From Billgrantia sulfidoxydans (GTDB taxonomy: Bacteria > Pseudomonadota > Gammaproteobacteria > Pseudomonadales > Halomonadaceae), in contig NZ_CP053381.1 of the NCBI RefSeq assembly GCF_017868775.1, forward strand, positions 310,001 to 374,000: a DNA stretch of 64,000 nucleotides, read 5' to 3'. This document shows positions 7,768 to 15,711 of the stretch, in pieces. The position numbers and the translations under genes are program-made. Numbering within the stretch: the first letter of the stretch is position 1; every line of letters starts with the position of its first letter. Below the pieces are notes generated by a model, which saw only the letters and a list, made by a program, of their open reading frames with translations, did no database searches and was not told the DNA's origin.

Positions 7768-9290
7768 TCACTCCACCTCAGTTCGTCGATGCGATAGCTG
7801 CGCTCCAGTGGGTCGATGGAAAAACCCTCCAGCTCGGCGTCGACCGCGGCGGTCTGCTGGTACCAGGCCACGGGCACGACCGGCATGGCCTCGTTCAGGC
7901 GGCGTGCCACCTGCCCCGCCAGCTCGCTGCGGGCCTCGCTGTCGGCTTCCTGGCGCAGGGTATCGAGCCAGCCGGGCAGGTCGTCGTCGCGCCAGCCCAT
8001 GGCGCCCCAGTCGCCGCCCATCGCTTCGGGATCGGTGCCGAAGTCGTCGAGCAGGGTGCCGAGCGGGTCGGGTACCAGGCCGTAGTTACGCGCCATCAGG
8101 CCCAGCTCCAGGCTGCCGTCGCGATGGCCGAAGGGAATCTCGCTGGCGTTGCCCACGGCGACTTCCAGCGCCACGCCGATCTCACGCCACTGGTCCTGCA
8201 GGGCTGTCGCCACCAGCGGCAGTTCGGGGCGGTCGGAGAAGGTGCGCAGGGTCAGTTGGAACGGTTCGCCGTCGCGCTCGAGCATACCGCTGCCGTTGGC
8301 CTGCCAGCCCAGCTCGGCGAGCATCTCGCGGGCCCGCTCTAGGTCCTGGGCATCGCCGGCGTCGAGGCCGAGGTGCCAGGGGCCCAGGCTTGCCGGGAAC
8401 AGCTCGGCGGCGGCGGCTTCGGGGTCGCGTAGCAGGCCGGCGGCGATGCCCTCGCGGTCGATGGCCAGGCTCAGCGCCTGGCGGGCGCGCTCGTCCTCGA
8501 GGAAGGGATGTTCGGCATTGACCTTGAAGACGATGGTGCGCGGCAGCGGCTCGGCGTGCAGCGCCAGGCGGTCGTTGCGCGCCAGCCGCGCGCGGCTGGC
8601 CGGGTCGAGGGTGAATACCACGTCGGCATCGCCGCTCTCGGCCATCACGGCACGCGTCTCGCCGCGGCCCACCGCCAGGTAGCTGGCGGTGCCGATGGCG
8701 GGTGCCTCGCCCCAGTAGCCGTCGAAACGCTCCACCTCGAGCCGCTGCGGAGGAGCCACGCTCTTTACCCGGTAGGGCCCGGTACCGATCACCTCGGTGA
8801 CACGCTCCTCGTCGTCGAAGGCGCCCGGGGCGAGAATCAGGGTGGTGGAGTGGGCCAGCAGTGCCGGCAGCGGCGCGAAGGGGCTGTCGAGCCGGATCAC
8901 CACCTCGTTGCCCTCGGCCTCGATGGCGGCGATGGGCGCCGAATCGAGGATGCCCGGTTTGGCCAGGGCGTGCTCGAGGCTGGCTGCCGCCGCTTCTGCC
9001 GTCAGCGGGCTGCCATCATGGAAGGTGACGTCTTCGCGCAGCGCGAAGCGCCAGGCCAGTCCATCGTCGCTGGGCTGCCAGGAAGCCGCCAGCCCGGGGG
9101 CGGGCCGGCCATCGGCATCGGTGTCGACCAGGGTCTCGGCGACGCGCATCCGGGCGTAGACATAGCCGGCCGTCGAGGGATCGGCGCCGGTGATCTCCCA
9201 GGGGGCGACCACCGCCAGCGGCCGGTCGGCGGCGGCTGACAGGGGCAGCAGGGCCAGGGCAAGGAGAAGGGAACGAGGGGGTCGCACCAT
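7764..9290 (-). CDS. Periplasmic binding protein of a Zur-linked Nik/Dpp-type importer
   Basis: Solute-binding protein of family 5 (NikA/DppA/OppA), 508 aa, with a signal peptide cleaved near AAADRP (residue about 22). Conserved family blocks are visible: LAASWQPSDDGLAWRFALRED, TFHDGSPLTAEA, GTGPYRV and ALSLAIDREGI. It is the first gene of the operon, 37 bases downstream of a Zur-type operator. Regulation by zinc argues against a peptide role. Zur-controlled family-5 systems such as CntA import opine metallophore-metal complexes in other bacteria, which makes that a reasonable but unproven guess. Nickel uptake is the main alternative. Confidence 0.85.
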   Translation of the reverse strand: MVRPPRSLLLALALLPLSAAADRPLAVVAPWEITGADPSTAGYVYARMRVAETLVDTDADGRPAPGLAASWQPSDDGLAWRFALREDVTFHDGSPLTAEAAAASLEHALAKPGILDSAPIAAIEAEGNEVVIRLDSPFAPLPALLAHSTTLILAPGAFDDEERVTEVIGTGPYRVKSVAPPQRLEVERFDGYWGEAPAIGTASYLAVGRGETRAVMAESGDADVVFTLDPASRARLARNDRLALHAEPLPRTIVFKVNAEHPFLEDERARQALSLAIDREGIAAGLLRDPEAAAAELFPASLGPWHLGLDAGDAQDLERAREMLAELGWQANGSGMLERDGEPFQLTLRTFSDRPELPLVATALQDQWREIGVALEVAVGNASEIPFGHRDGSLELGLMARNYGLVPDPLGTLLDDFGTDPEAMGGDWGAMGWRDDDLPGWLDTLRQEADSEARSELAGQVARRLNEAMPVVPVAWYQQTAAVDAELEGFSIDPLERSYRIDELRWSE

Positions 9291-9327
9291 TGCAGGATCT
9301 TCCTAGCGTAGTCGAAAAATAGGCATG

Positions 9328-9343
9328 TACGTTATAACATAAC
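9328..9343. promoter_or_regulatory. Zur box between the Nik-type operon and the EamA gene
   Basis: The core GTTATAACATAAC (9331-9343) is identical to the core of the dksA2 Zur box read on the other strand. It sits 37 bases before the binding-protein ATG and 177 bases before the divergent EamA ATG. Repression of the leftward operon is the natural reading; an effect on the rightward gene is possible. Confidence 0.82.
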
Positions 9344-9466
9344 TTTTTTGAGTGGAAGCTGCACCTGCCTATATCCCGACCTCGACCTGCCCATGGTTGG
9401 ATGCGTCATTTTGGGGCGACGTACTTGCCGCAGCCTGCACCAGCCATTAGGTTGTTAATCATCAAG

Positions 9467-9501
9467 CCCCGCCGCCCTCTCGGTCGGCGGGGTGGTTTTT
9501 T
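9467..9501 (+). terminator. Intrinsic terminator in the leader of the EamA gene
   Basis: CCCCGCCG (9467-9474) pairs with CGGCGGGG (9485-9492) around a 10-base loop, followed by TGGTTTTTT. It faces rightward and ends 20 bases before the EamA start codon. There is no gene on the plus strand upstream that needs terminating, so it may be a leader attenuator or an insulator. Confidence 0.65.
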
Positions 9502-9520
9502 GGCAGCCGGGAGGGGTGTC

Positions 9521-10396
9521 ATGTCACCGTCGTTGAAGGGGATTCTGTTCATGTGCGCCGGGGTGCTGTGCCTGGCCATCGGCGATGCCATCGCCAAGTG
9601 GCTGGGCGAGGTGCACTCGCCGCTGCAGATCATCTTCTTTCGCACCCTGGTGTCGCTGCCGTTGATCGCGTTGCTGGCCCACTACGGTGGCGGCCTGCGC
9701 AAGCTGCGGACCCGGCGCCCGTTCGTGCATCTGGTGCGCGGCCTGATCTATGCCGGCACCATGGTCTGTTTCGTCTTCGGCTTGACTCTGCTGCCGCTGG
9801 CGGAGGCCACGGCAATTGCCTTCGTCGCCCCGCTGTTCGTCACGCTGCTCTCTGTGCCGCTACTGGGCGAGCGGATCGACCCGCCGGTGCTGGCCGCGTC
9901 GCTGTTCGGCTTCGCGGGGGTGCTGATCGTGGTGCGCCCGGGGGGCGATGCCTTCCAACTGGGTTCGCTGGTGCTCATCGGCGCGGCGCTGTTCTATGCG
10001 CTGATGATGATCACGGCCAGGCGCTACGGCACCACCGAATCCCTCTGGGCCATGGTGTTCTACATGACGCTGGTGCCGATGGTGTTGGCCGCCGTGGCGC
10101 TGCCATGGGTCTGGCAGATGCCCCAGCCCTGGCACTGGCTGGGTTTCTTCGGGGCCGGCGTGGTCGGGGTGGGGGCCACGGCCTGCATCACCATGGCCTT
10201 TCGTTTCGCTCCGGCGGCCATCGCCGCACCGTTCGACTACACCGCCATGCTGTGGGCGGTACTGCTGGGGTGGTGGTTCTGGGGCGAGATGCCCGACGTC
10301 TGGGTGTTCGTCGGCAGCGCCCTGATCATCGGCAGCGGCCTGGCGATCGCCTATCACGACCGCCGGACGACCCTGAAACGCCGCCCGACGTCCTAG
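9521..10396 (+). CDS. EamA/DMT-family membrane transporter
   Basis: Inner-membrane exporter-type protein of the drug/metabolite transporter superfamily, 291 aa. It has about ten predicted helices in two EamA repeats (roughly residues 5-135 and 148-282). The ATG at 9521 was chosen because it follows a strong ribosome site (GGGAGGGG) and begins the first helix (SLKGILFMCAGVLCLAIGDA); a longer in-frame start at 9401 would translate through the terminator hairpin. It faces the Zur-regulated Nik-type operon. In opine-metallophore loci an EamA protein (CntI/PA4834) exports the metallophore, so the pairing is suggestive. Family assignment is firm, substrate unknown. Confidence 0.85.
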   Translation: MSPSLKGILFMCAGVLCLAIGDAIAKWLGEVHSPLQIIFFRTLVSLPLIALLAHYGGGLRKLRTRRPFVHLVRGLIYAGTMVCFVFGLTLLPLAEATAIAFVAPLFVTLLSVPLLGERIDPPVLAASLFGFAGVLIVVRPGGDAFQLGSLVLIGAALFYALMMITARRYGTTESLWAMVFYMTLVPMVLAAVALPWVWQMPQPWHWLGFFGAGVVGVGATACITMAFRFAPAAIAAPFDYTAMLWAVLLGWWFWGEMPDVWVFVGSALIIGSGLAIAYHDRRTTLKRRPTS

Positions 10397-10443
10397 CCTT
10401 CGTGCGACCACTGTCTGCGCTCGGCCATGTGGCGCCAGCCTGG

Positions 10444-11385
10444 TCAGGCCTGAGCGCGATTGAGCCGCCAGCGCCGCCAGTGGCGCGCCACCAAGCCGTG
10501 CCTGGGTGCCGCCAGCAGGGCAAGGAGGAACAGGCCCGAGGCCACCAGCACGATGGCGCCCCCCGAGGCGACGTCCAGCGATACCGACACCACCAGCCCC
10601 ACCACGGCGGAGGTCACGCCGACCGCGACCGAGATCGCCAGCATCGTGGTGAAGCGGTCGGTGAGCAGGTGGGCCGTGGCGCCGGGGGTGATCAGCATCG
10701 CCACCACCAGGATGATGCCCACGGTTTCCAGGCTGGCGACGATGGTCAGCGTCAGCAGCAGGATCAGGCCATAGTGGATCACGCTGGTGCGGAAGCCCAG
10801 CGCCTGGGCCTGCTGCGGGTCGAAGGTATAGAGCAGCAGCGGGCGATAGGCCAGCCAGATCGCCAGCAGCGTCACCGCGCTGGCCAGCAGCGTCAGTAGC
10901 AACGCCGAGGTCTTCACCCCCAGCACGTTGCCGAACAGGATATGCAGCAGGTGGGTGCTGGTGGCGATCTTGCTGATGATCACGATGCCCAGCGCGAAGG
11001 CGGCGGTGAACATCAGCCCCATCGCCGCATCCGACTTGATGCGGGTGTGGCGTTCGATGGCGCCGATGCCCAGCGAGGTCAGCGCGCCGGTGACGAAGGC
11101 GCCGATGAAGAACGGCCAGCCCAGCAGGTAGGCAATCGCCACGCCGGGCAGCACCGCATGGGAAATGGCATCCCCCAGCAGCGACCAGCGCTTGAGCACC
11201 ACGTAGCAGGAGAGCAGCCCGCAGATCGCCCCCACCAGCACCGACGTGAGCAGGGCGCGCTGCATGAAGCGGTACTCGAAGGGCGCGGCCAGGCTCTCGG
11301 GCAGGAGATTGACGAACGCCATCAGCAGTGCCGTCAGCGCATCGACCACCTCCAGGGCGAAGGGCTCAAGCAGCGACACGCGCAC
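10444..11385 (-). CDS. mntB: Manganese/metal ABC transporter permease
   Basis: ABC-3 family metal permease (SitC/MntB/ZnuB type), 313 aa with about eight predicted helices. Family signatures include the early LSCYVVLKRWSLLGDAISHAVLPGVAIAYLLG region. It is the last gene of a three-gene minus-strand operon (binding protein, ATPase, permease) and overlaps the ATPase gene by 20 bases. The operon is divergent from mntR and its binding protein has manganese-type ligands, so manganese is the likely cargo. The C-terminal tail (about 30 residues, basic) extends beyond the last helix. Confidence 0.88.
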   Translation of the reverse strand: MRVSLLEPFALEVVDALTALLMAFVNLLPESLAAPFEYRFMQRALLTSVLVGAICGLLSCYVVLKRWSLLGDAISHAVLPGVAIAYLLGWPFFIGAFVTGALTSLGIGAIERHTRIKSDAAMGLMFTAAFALGIVIISKIATSTHLLHILFGNVLGVKTSALLLTLLASAVTLLAIWLAYRPLLLYTFDPQQAQALGFRTSVIHYGLILLLTLTIVASLETVGIILVVAMLITPGATAHLLTDRFTTMLAISVAVGVTSAVVGLVVSVSLDVASGGAIVLVASGLFLLALLAAPRHGLVARHWRRWRLNRAQA

Positions 11386-12154
11386 CTCCCCGCATGGCGT
11401 CTGGGGTACCTACCGCCAGGCGCGCCAGCATGGTGTCGTTGAGCATCTCGTCCGGGGTGCCCAGGCCGACGAGCGTGCGATTGATCAGCAGCACGTTGTC
11501 GGCATGGACGCGTGCGCTCGGCATGTCGTGGGTCACCATGATGATGGTCCGCCCGGCGCTGCGCTCGCGCTCGAGGGTGGCGAGAATCAGCTTCTCGCTG
11601 GGGGGATCGACCCCTGCCAGGGGCTCGTCGAGCAGCAGGATCCTGGCCTGCTGTGCCAGGGCGCGCGCCAGCATGACGCGCTTCTTCTGCCCCCCGGATA
11701 GCTCACCGATGGGGCGGGCGGCATAGTCGGCCATGTCGACGGCGTCGAGGGCGGCTTCCACCGCCTGGCGATGGTCGGGGTTGGCCCAATGGCGGGGCAG
11801 CAGGCGCTGCCACAGCGGGTCATGGCGCATCAGGCCGTAGCGGCCGGTCAGCACCGTGTCGTGTACCGAGATGGGAAAGTCCCACTCCATGTTCTCCTGC
11901 TGGGCCATGTAGGCGATGTTGCCGGCCCGGCGCTGTGCCGCAGGGCTCCCGCCGAGGATCCGAAGCTCGCCGCGCAGCGGCACGAGGCTGCCGATCACCA
12001 GGTTGAGCAGGCTCGACTTGCCGGCGCCGTTGGGGCCGACGATGGCCGTCCACTGCCCCTGCGGCAGCGCCAGGGTGATGTCCTCGAGCACAGGCTGCTG
12101 GTGATAGGCCGCACAGAGCCGGTGTGCCTGAAGTGCCGGAACGGGGTGGGTCAT
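11366..12154 (-). CDS. mntC: Manganese/metal ABC transporter ATPase
   Basis: ABC ATPase of 262 aa with Walker A GPNGAGKSS (about residue 40), Q-loop AYMAQQENMEWDFPI, signature LSGGQKKR, Walker B ILLLDEP and the switch histidine in MVTHD. The MEWDFPISV sequence after the Q-loop is typical of Mn/Fe/Zn chelate ABC-3 ATPases. The ATG at 12154 overlaps the binding-protein stop (ATGA), which fixes the start; upstream in-frame sequence belongs to the binding-protein gene. It powers the permease encoded immediately downstream. Confidence 0.9.
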   Translation of the reverse strand: MTHPVPALQAHRLCAAYHQQPVLEDITLALPQGQWTAIVGPNGAGKSSLLNLVIGSLVPLRGELRILGGSPAAQRRAGNIAYMAQQENMEWDFPISVHDTVLTGRYGLMRHDPLWQRLLPRHWANPDHRQAVEAALDAVDMADYAARPIGELSGGQKKRVMLARALAQQARILLLDEPLAGVDPPSEKLILATLERERSAGRTIIMVTHDMPSARVHADNVLLINRTLVGLGTPDEMLNDTMLARLAVGTPDAMRGGARVAA

Positions 12155-13059
12155 CGTTCGCCTCCCAGGGTATCGAGCAGTAGCTGGACGTTGTGGCGCA
12201 GCATCCCGGGATAGTCCGGCGCCTCGCCCTCCGGCTCGCTGAGGGAATCGACGTAGAGCGGGCCGGCGATCTTCACTTCGGTCTCGCTGGCCACGCTGCG
12301 CACGTGGCGATCGGAAATCGTGCTCTCCCAGAAGATGGCGGCCGGCTGGCGCTCCTCGATCTTGTCGACGATGCGCATGACCTGATGCGGCGAGCCCTCC
12401 TGCTCGGCATTGTTGCCCCAGATGCCGTCGTGCTCGAAGCCGAAGGCGTCGGCAAAATAGAGGAAGGCCGCTTCGCTGGTGATGAGCAGGCGCCGCTCCT
12501 CGGGAATGGTGGCGAGGGATTCCGTGAGTTCGTCGTGCAGGGCGTGAAGCGATTCTCCCAGCGCCTCGGCACGCGAGCGGAAGGCATCGGCGGCGTCCGG
12601 CCGGGCCTCGGCGAGGACTTCGGCGGCCACCCGGGCGTACTCGGCGGCGGCACGCGGATCCATCCACATGTGCGGGTCGGCCTCGCCGGCGAAGTCGCCG
12701 GTGGCGATCGGCTGGGTCGCATAGCCGCTCTCCTCGGCCAGCGCGACCAGCGGCACGTCGTCACCTATCGTGGCCTCGACCTGGCCGATCCACTGCTCCA
12801 GGCCATAGCCGTTGTAGAGCACGACGTCGGCCTTCTCGAGGGCCACGAAGTTGCTCGGCACCAGTTCCCATTCGTGCACTTCCGCGCCCACCGGGGTCAG
12901 CACCTCGACCTCGGCGTCGTCGCCTGCCACCTCACGCACCAAGTCCCCCAGCACCGAGAAGGTGGTCGCCACCCGGAGCGGCGACTCCTCGGCATGGGCC
13001 GTGTTCGACAAGGCCAGCGCAAGGGCGCTGAGCAGCATCCATCCCCTGGGAAGCGGCAT
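12151..13059 (-). CDS. mntA: Periplasmic manganese-binding protein (TroA/PsaA family)
   Basis: Cluster A-I metal-binding lipoprotein/periplasmic protein, 302 aa, with a cleavable signal ending near HAEES (residue about 23). Ligand positions are readable: His62 (VHEWE), His130 (DPHMWMD), Glu196 (TSEAAF) and Asp271 (YVDSLS). The His-His-Glu-Asp set is that of manganese-type binders such as PsaA, whereas zinc types have a third histidine. There is no histidine-rich loop, unlike the ZnuA encoded at 23567. It is the first gene of the operon, behind a palindrome that is a candidate MntR operator, and has an AGGAG ribosome site. Confidence 0.9.
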   Translation of the reverse strand: MPLPRGWMLLSALALALSNTAHAEESPLRVATTFSVLGDLVREVAGDDAEVEVLTPVGAEVHEWELVPSNFVALEKADVVLYNGYGLEQWIGQVEATIGDDVPLVALAEESGYATQPIATGDFAGEADPHMWMDPRAAAEYARVAAEVLAEARPDAADAFRSRAEALGESLHALHDELTESLATIPEERRLLITSEAAFLYFADAFGFEHDGIWGNNAEQEGSPHQVMRIVDKIEERQPAAIFWESTISDRHVRSVASETEVKIAGPLYVDSLSEPEGEAPDYPGMLRHNVQLLLDTLGGER

Positions 13060-13129
13060 CGGGTCACTCTCCTATGACGTCAGGGCCGTTGAATGTGGGT
13101 TGTTTCGTTACAGTGAGTTTCTGAGTGCA

Positions 13130-13147
13130 TGGCTAATATTTTAGCCA
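13130..13147. promoter_or_regulatory. Candidate MntR operator
   Basis: TGGCTAATATTTTAGCCA is a perfect 7-4-7 inverted repeat in the mntA/mntR divergent intergenic region. Its location, 71 bases upstream of mntA, makes it the obvious candidate for binding by the adjacent regulator. A related half (TTGGCTATATTGGC) overlaps the mntR -10 region at about 13210-13223. Confidence 0.6.
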
Positions 13148-13190
13148 AGGTTAACTTGTAGGGTAGTAGGAAATCTCTATCGGTGCACTG

Positions 13191-13220
13191 TTGCTGCCCT
13201 ATCAGGACATTGGCTATATT
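13191..13220 (+). promoter_or_regulatory. Predicted mntR promoter (possibly leaderless transcript)
   Basis: TTGCTG (13191-13196), an 18-base spacer and TATATT (13215-13220) resemble a sigma70 promoter. The expected start of transcription, about 7 bases after the -10, coincides with the mntR ATG at 13227. No ribosome site lies at the normal distance, so the mRNA may be leaderless. Confidence 0.5.
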
Positions 13221-13226
13221 GGCGCG

Positions 13227-13709
13227 ATGACCGACACCCCAGATGACGTGACGCCGGATCGCCTTTGCAAGGCGGATGCCCTGCCGCCCAGCGACCAGCA
13301 TGCGCAGCAGTATGCTGCCGTGCGCAATGCCCATGAAACCGAGCTGCTCGAGGATTACGTCGAGTTGATCGCCCACTTGCTGAAGCATCAGGGCGAGGCG
13401 CGTTCGACCGATATCGCCGCGCGGATGGGGGTCAGCCAGGCCACGGTGTCGAAGACCGTGACCCGGCTCAAGGCGCTGGGGCTGGTCTCCAGCAAGCCCT
13501 ATCGTTCGCTGTTCCTGACGGAAAAGGGAGAAGCCATGGCGGCCATGTCGCATCAGCGTCATGCCATCGTGCTGCAGTTCCTGCGTGCCCTCGGCGTCAG
13601 CGATCGCATTGCGCGCATCGATGCCGAGGGCATGGAGCATCACGTCAGCCAGGAGACCCTGGACATCATGCAGCGCTATACCCGCGAGCAGGAGCGTCGC
13701 GGTTCCTGA
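13227..13709 (+). CDS. mntR: Manganese-responsive regulator MntR
   Basis: DtxR-family metalloregulator, 160 aa. A winged helix occupies roughly residues 45-105 (RSTDIAARMGVSQATVSKTV, then LFLTEKGE). A dimerisation/metal domain follows. The metal ligands known from Bacillus MntR can be traced: a histidine in QRHAIV and the E..EH set in DAEGMEHH. Divergent transcription from mntACB indicates it represses Mn import when Mn is plentiful. The start at 13227 is the first ATG; the alternative TTG at 13191 lies in the predicted -35 element. The N-terminal ~35 residues are longer than in Bacillus, as in other proteobacterial MntR. Confidence 0.92.
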   Translation: MTDTPDDVTPDRLCKADALPPSDQHAQQYAAVRNAHETELLEDYVELIAHLLKHQGEARSTDIAARMGVSQATVSKTVTRLKALGLVSSKPYRSLFLTEKGEAMAAMSHQRHAIVLQFLRALGVSDRIARIDAEGMEHHVSQETLDIMQRYTREQERRGS

Positions 13710-13754
13710 GGCGATGCCGCCACGGTCTCGCCACGTCTTGCCTTTCCTCTCTGA

Positions 13755-14369
13755 TCAATCGGCGAAGAACGCCCGGGCAGCGGCTTCCGGATCCGGCTGG
13801 CCGCAGATCGCCGATACCACCGCCGGCCCCCTGGCGCCGGCCTCCCGCACGGCCCTGGCGTGCTTCGCCTTGAGCCCGCCGATGGCCACCGCCGGCAGCG
13901 GGCTTGCCGCCACCAGCGCGGCCAGGCCGTCGAAGCCCAGCGGCCTGGCGTGGTCGCGCTTGGTCGAAGTGGCGAATACCGGGCCGAGGCCGAGATAGTC
14001 CAACCGGGCCGGGTCGAGGCGGGCGAGCTGGTCGTGGTTCTGCACCGAGAGGCCGAGAATGGCGTTTTCGCCCAGCGCGGCACGGGCCGCGGCCACGTCG
14101 CCGTCGTCCTGGCCGATATGCAGGCCGTCGGCGCCGCTCTCCACTGCCACCGCCAGGCGATCGTTGATGATCAGCGGTACGCCGCTGCCGGCCAGGGCGG
14201 CCTTGAGACGGCGCGCCTGGTCGATCATCTCGCCGTCGGAAGCCTGCTTGTCGCGAAGTTGCACGACGCTGACCCCGCCGCGCACCGCGGCGACGACGGT
14301 CTCCACCAGGCCATGGCGGGCGCAGAGCTCGGGGTCGGTTACCAGATAGAGGGAAAGGTCGAGTGGCAT
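13755..14369 (-). CDS. thiE: Thiamine-phosphate synthase
   Basis: ThiE joins hydroxymethylpyrimidine diphosphate and the thiazole phosphate to give thiamine phosphate. The 204-aa TIM-barrel protein shows the family motifs in order: QLRDK (residues about 38-42), INDR (67-70), GLHIGQDD (81-88), GLGPVFATSTK and AIGG near the C-terminus for phosphate binding. It stands alone here, without other thi genes. The length is normal. Confidence 0.93.
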   Translation of the reverse strand: MPLDLSLYLVTDPELCARHGLVETVVAAVRGGVSVVQLRDKQASDGEMIDQARRLKAALAGSGVPLIINDRLAVAVESGADGLHIGQDDGDVAAARAALGENAILGLSVQNHDQLARLDPARLDYLGLGPVFATSTKRDHARPLGFDGLAALVAASPLPAVAIGGLKAKHARAVREAGARGPAVVSAICGQPDPEAAARAFFAD

Positions 14370-14424
14370 GGCATCACCGCTGTGATTTGAAGGCCCTTCA
14401 TCTTACCCATGCTGACGAAAGAGT

Positions 14425-14949
14425 TCAGGGCGCGGGGCCGGCGGCACCTAGAAACCGATCCTGCCAGTAGTCGATGTGCAGCGGCACGCTGCTGACCCTG
14501 CGGCCGCTGCCGGGGGCGTGGATCATCTGGCCGTCGCCGCGGTAGATGCCGACATGGGTGGCCTTGCGACCGTCGCCGAAGAACAGCAGGTCGCCGGGCT
14601 GGGCACGTTCGACGGCCGGCAGGTTGCGGTACTGCTCGTCGGCGGTGCGCGGCACCCGGATGCCTGCCGCCCGGTAGGCCATCTCCACCAGCCCCGAGCA
14701 GTCGAGTCCTTTCGGCGTATTGCCGCCCAGCCGATAGGGCGTGCCCAGGGCTTCCCTGGCGGTAGCCAGGATCAGGGCGCGTTCGATGGATAGCGCGTCG
14801 CTGCGCGGGTCGTGGGTGGCCAGATCGCGGCTGGCACAGCCGGCCAGCAGGGCCAGCGCCAGCAGGTAGGCCAAGTGGCGGAAAAGGCGCTCGGCGAGGT
14901 GACGGAGCGGCCTTGGCGCCACCGGGGTTGGCAGGGACGAGGTCGGCAT
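14425..14949 (-). CDS. NlpC/P60 family lipoprotein peptidase
   Basis: Predicted lipoprotein of 174 aa with a lipobox (LLAGC) after an unusually long N-terminal region of about 35 residues. The NlpC/P60 domain (about residues 58-165) has the catalytic cysteine in LDCSGLV, the histidine in THVGIY and a second histidine in MIHAPGSG. Members are cell-wall endopeptidases cleaving D-Glu-gamma-mDAP or related bonds, as MepS does in Escherichia coli. No alternative in-frame ATG trims the N-terminus, so the annotated start stands, though a GTG/TTG start is possible. Confidence 0.88.
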   Translation of the reverse strand: MPTSSLPTPVAPRPLRHLAERLFRHLAYLLALALLAGCASRDLATHDPRSDALSIERALILATAREALGTPYRLGGNTPKGLDCSGLVEMAYRAAGIRVPRTADEQYRNLPAVERAQPGDLLFFGDGRKATHVGIYRGDGQMIHAPGSGRRVSSVPLHIDYWQDRFLGAAGPAP

Positions 14950-15084
14950 CGGCGGTCGCTCTACGCAGCGGTACTTCGCCTACTTTAGCGTGAACCGGGG
15001 ATTCATGGCAGCGGGCGACGGCTGGAAAAACGTCGAAGCGACCCGCATCATCGTGAGCCCATGCCACAGCCTGAGGAGAGACAC

Positions 15085-15618
15085 ATGAGCTTCAAGGGAG
15101 AGCAGCATCCCGGTGTGCAGGCGCCGACGGCCGATTCGCAGGGCTTTCGTCTCAACCACACCATGTTGCGGGTCAAGGATCCGCAGAAGGCGCTGGCCTT
15201 CTACACCCGCGTGTTCGGCATGCAGGTCCTGCGCCGCCTCGATTTCGAGGAGATGGGCTTCTCGCTCTACTTCCTGGCCAAGCTGGATGAAAACGAGCAG
15301 GTGCCCGAGGACCGGGGCGAGCGCACGGTGTGGACCTTCGGCCAGAAAGGCCTGCTCGAGCTGACCCACAACTGGGGCACCGAGAGCCAGGACGACTTCG
15401 CCTACCACGACGGCAACGCCGAGCCCCAGGGCTTCGGCCACATCTGCTTCTCGGTGCCGGACCTCGAGGCCGCCGAGGCGTGGTTCGACGCCAACGAGGT
15501 GGAATTCGTGAAGCGCTCGGACCAGGGCAAGATGAAGGACGTAATTTTCGTCAAGGACGTGGACGGCTACTGGATCGAGGTGGTCCAGGCCGACCGCCTG
15601 TCTGCTCTGGGGGATTGA
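15085..15618 (+). CDS. gloA: Lactoylglutathione lyase (glyoxalase I), long zinc-type
   Basis: Converts the hemithioacetal of methylglyoxal and glutathione to S-lactoylglutathione. The 177-aa length and internal insertions match the eukaryotic-like, zinc-type class (as P. aeruginosa GloA3) rather than the 135-aa nickel-type enzyme of E. coli. The four metal ligands are in place: His25 (NHTML), Glu92 (LELTHNWGTE), His119 (GFGHI) and Glu165 (YWIEVV). The ATG at 15085 is preceded by GAGGAGAG; a second in-frame ATG at 15061 lacks such a site. Confidence 0.93.
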   Translation: MSFKGEQHPGVQAPTADSQGFRLNHTMLRVKDPQKALAFYTRVFGMQVLRRLDFEEMGFSLYFLAKLDENEQVPEDRGERTVWTFGQKGLLELTHNWGTESQDDFAYHDGNAEPQGFGHICFSVPDLEAAEAWFDANEVEFVKRSDQGKMKDVIFVKDVDGYWIEVVQADRLSALGD

Positions 15619-15666
15619 GCCAGGAGCCTCGGGGTGTCCGCTGCCGCTTTTTCGTTCGGGTAGCGC

Positions 15667-15711
15667 CCCGCTGCCTGGCGTCGCCGGGCGGCGCCAGGCA
15701 GCGGGTTCATT
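15667..15711. terminator. Bidirectional terminator between gloA and doxX
   Basis: CCCGCTGCCTGGCG (15667-15680) pairs perfectly with CGCCAGGCAGCGGG (15692-15705), followed by TTCATTC. It separates two convergent genes. Confidence 0.7.

Noticed and set aside
9401..9521. Attenuator leader peptide (LLIIKP) ahead of the EamA gene
   Set aside because: No ribosome site at the 9401 start, and the codon run is too short to be a credible sensor; only the hairpin is reported.
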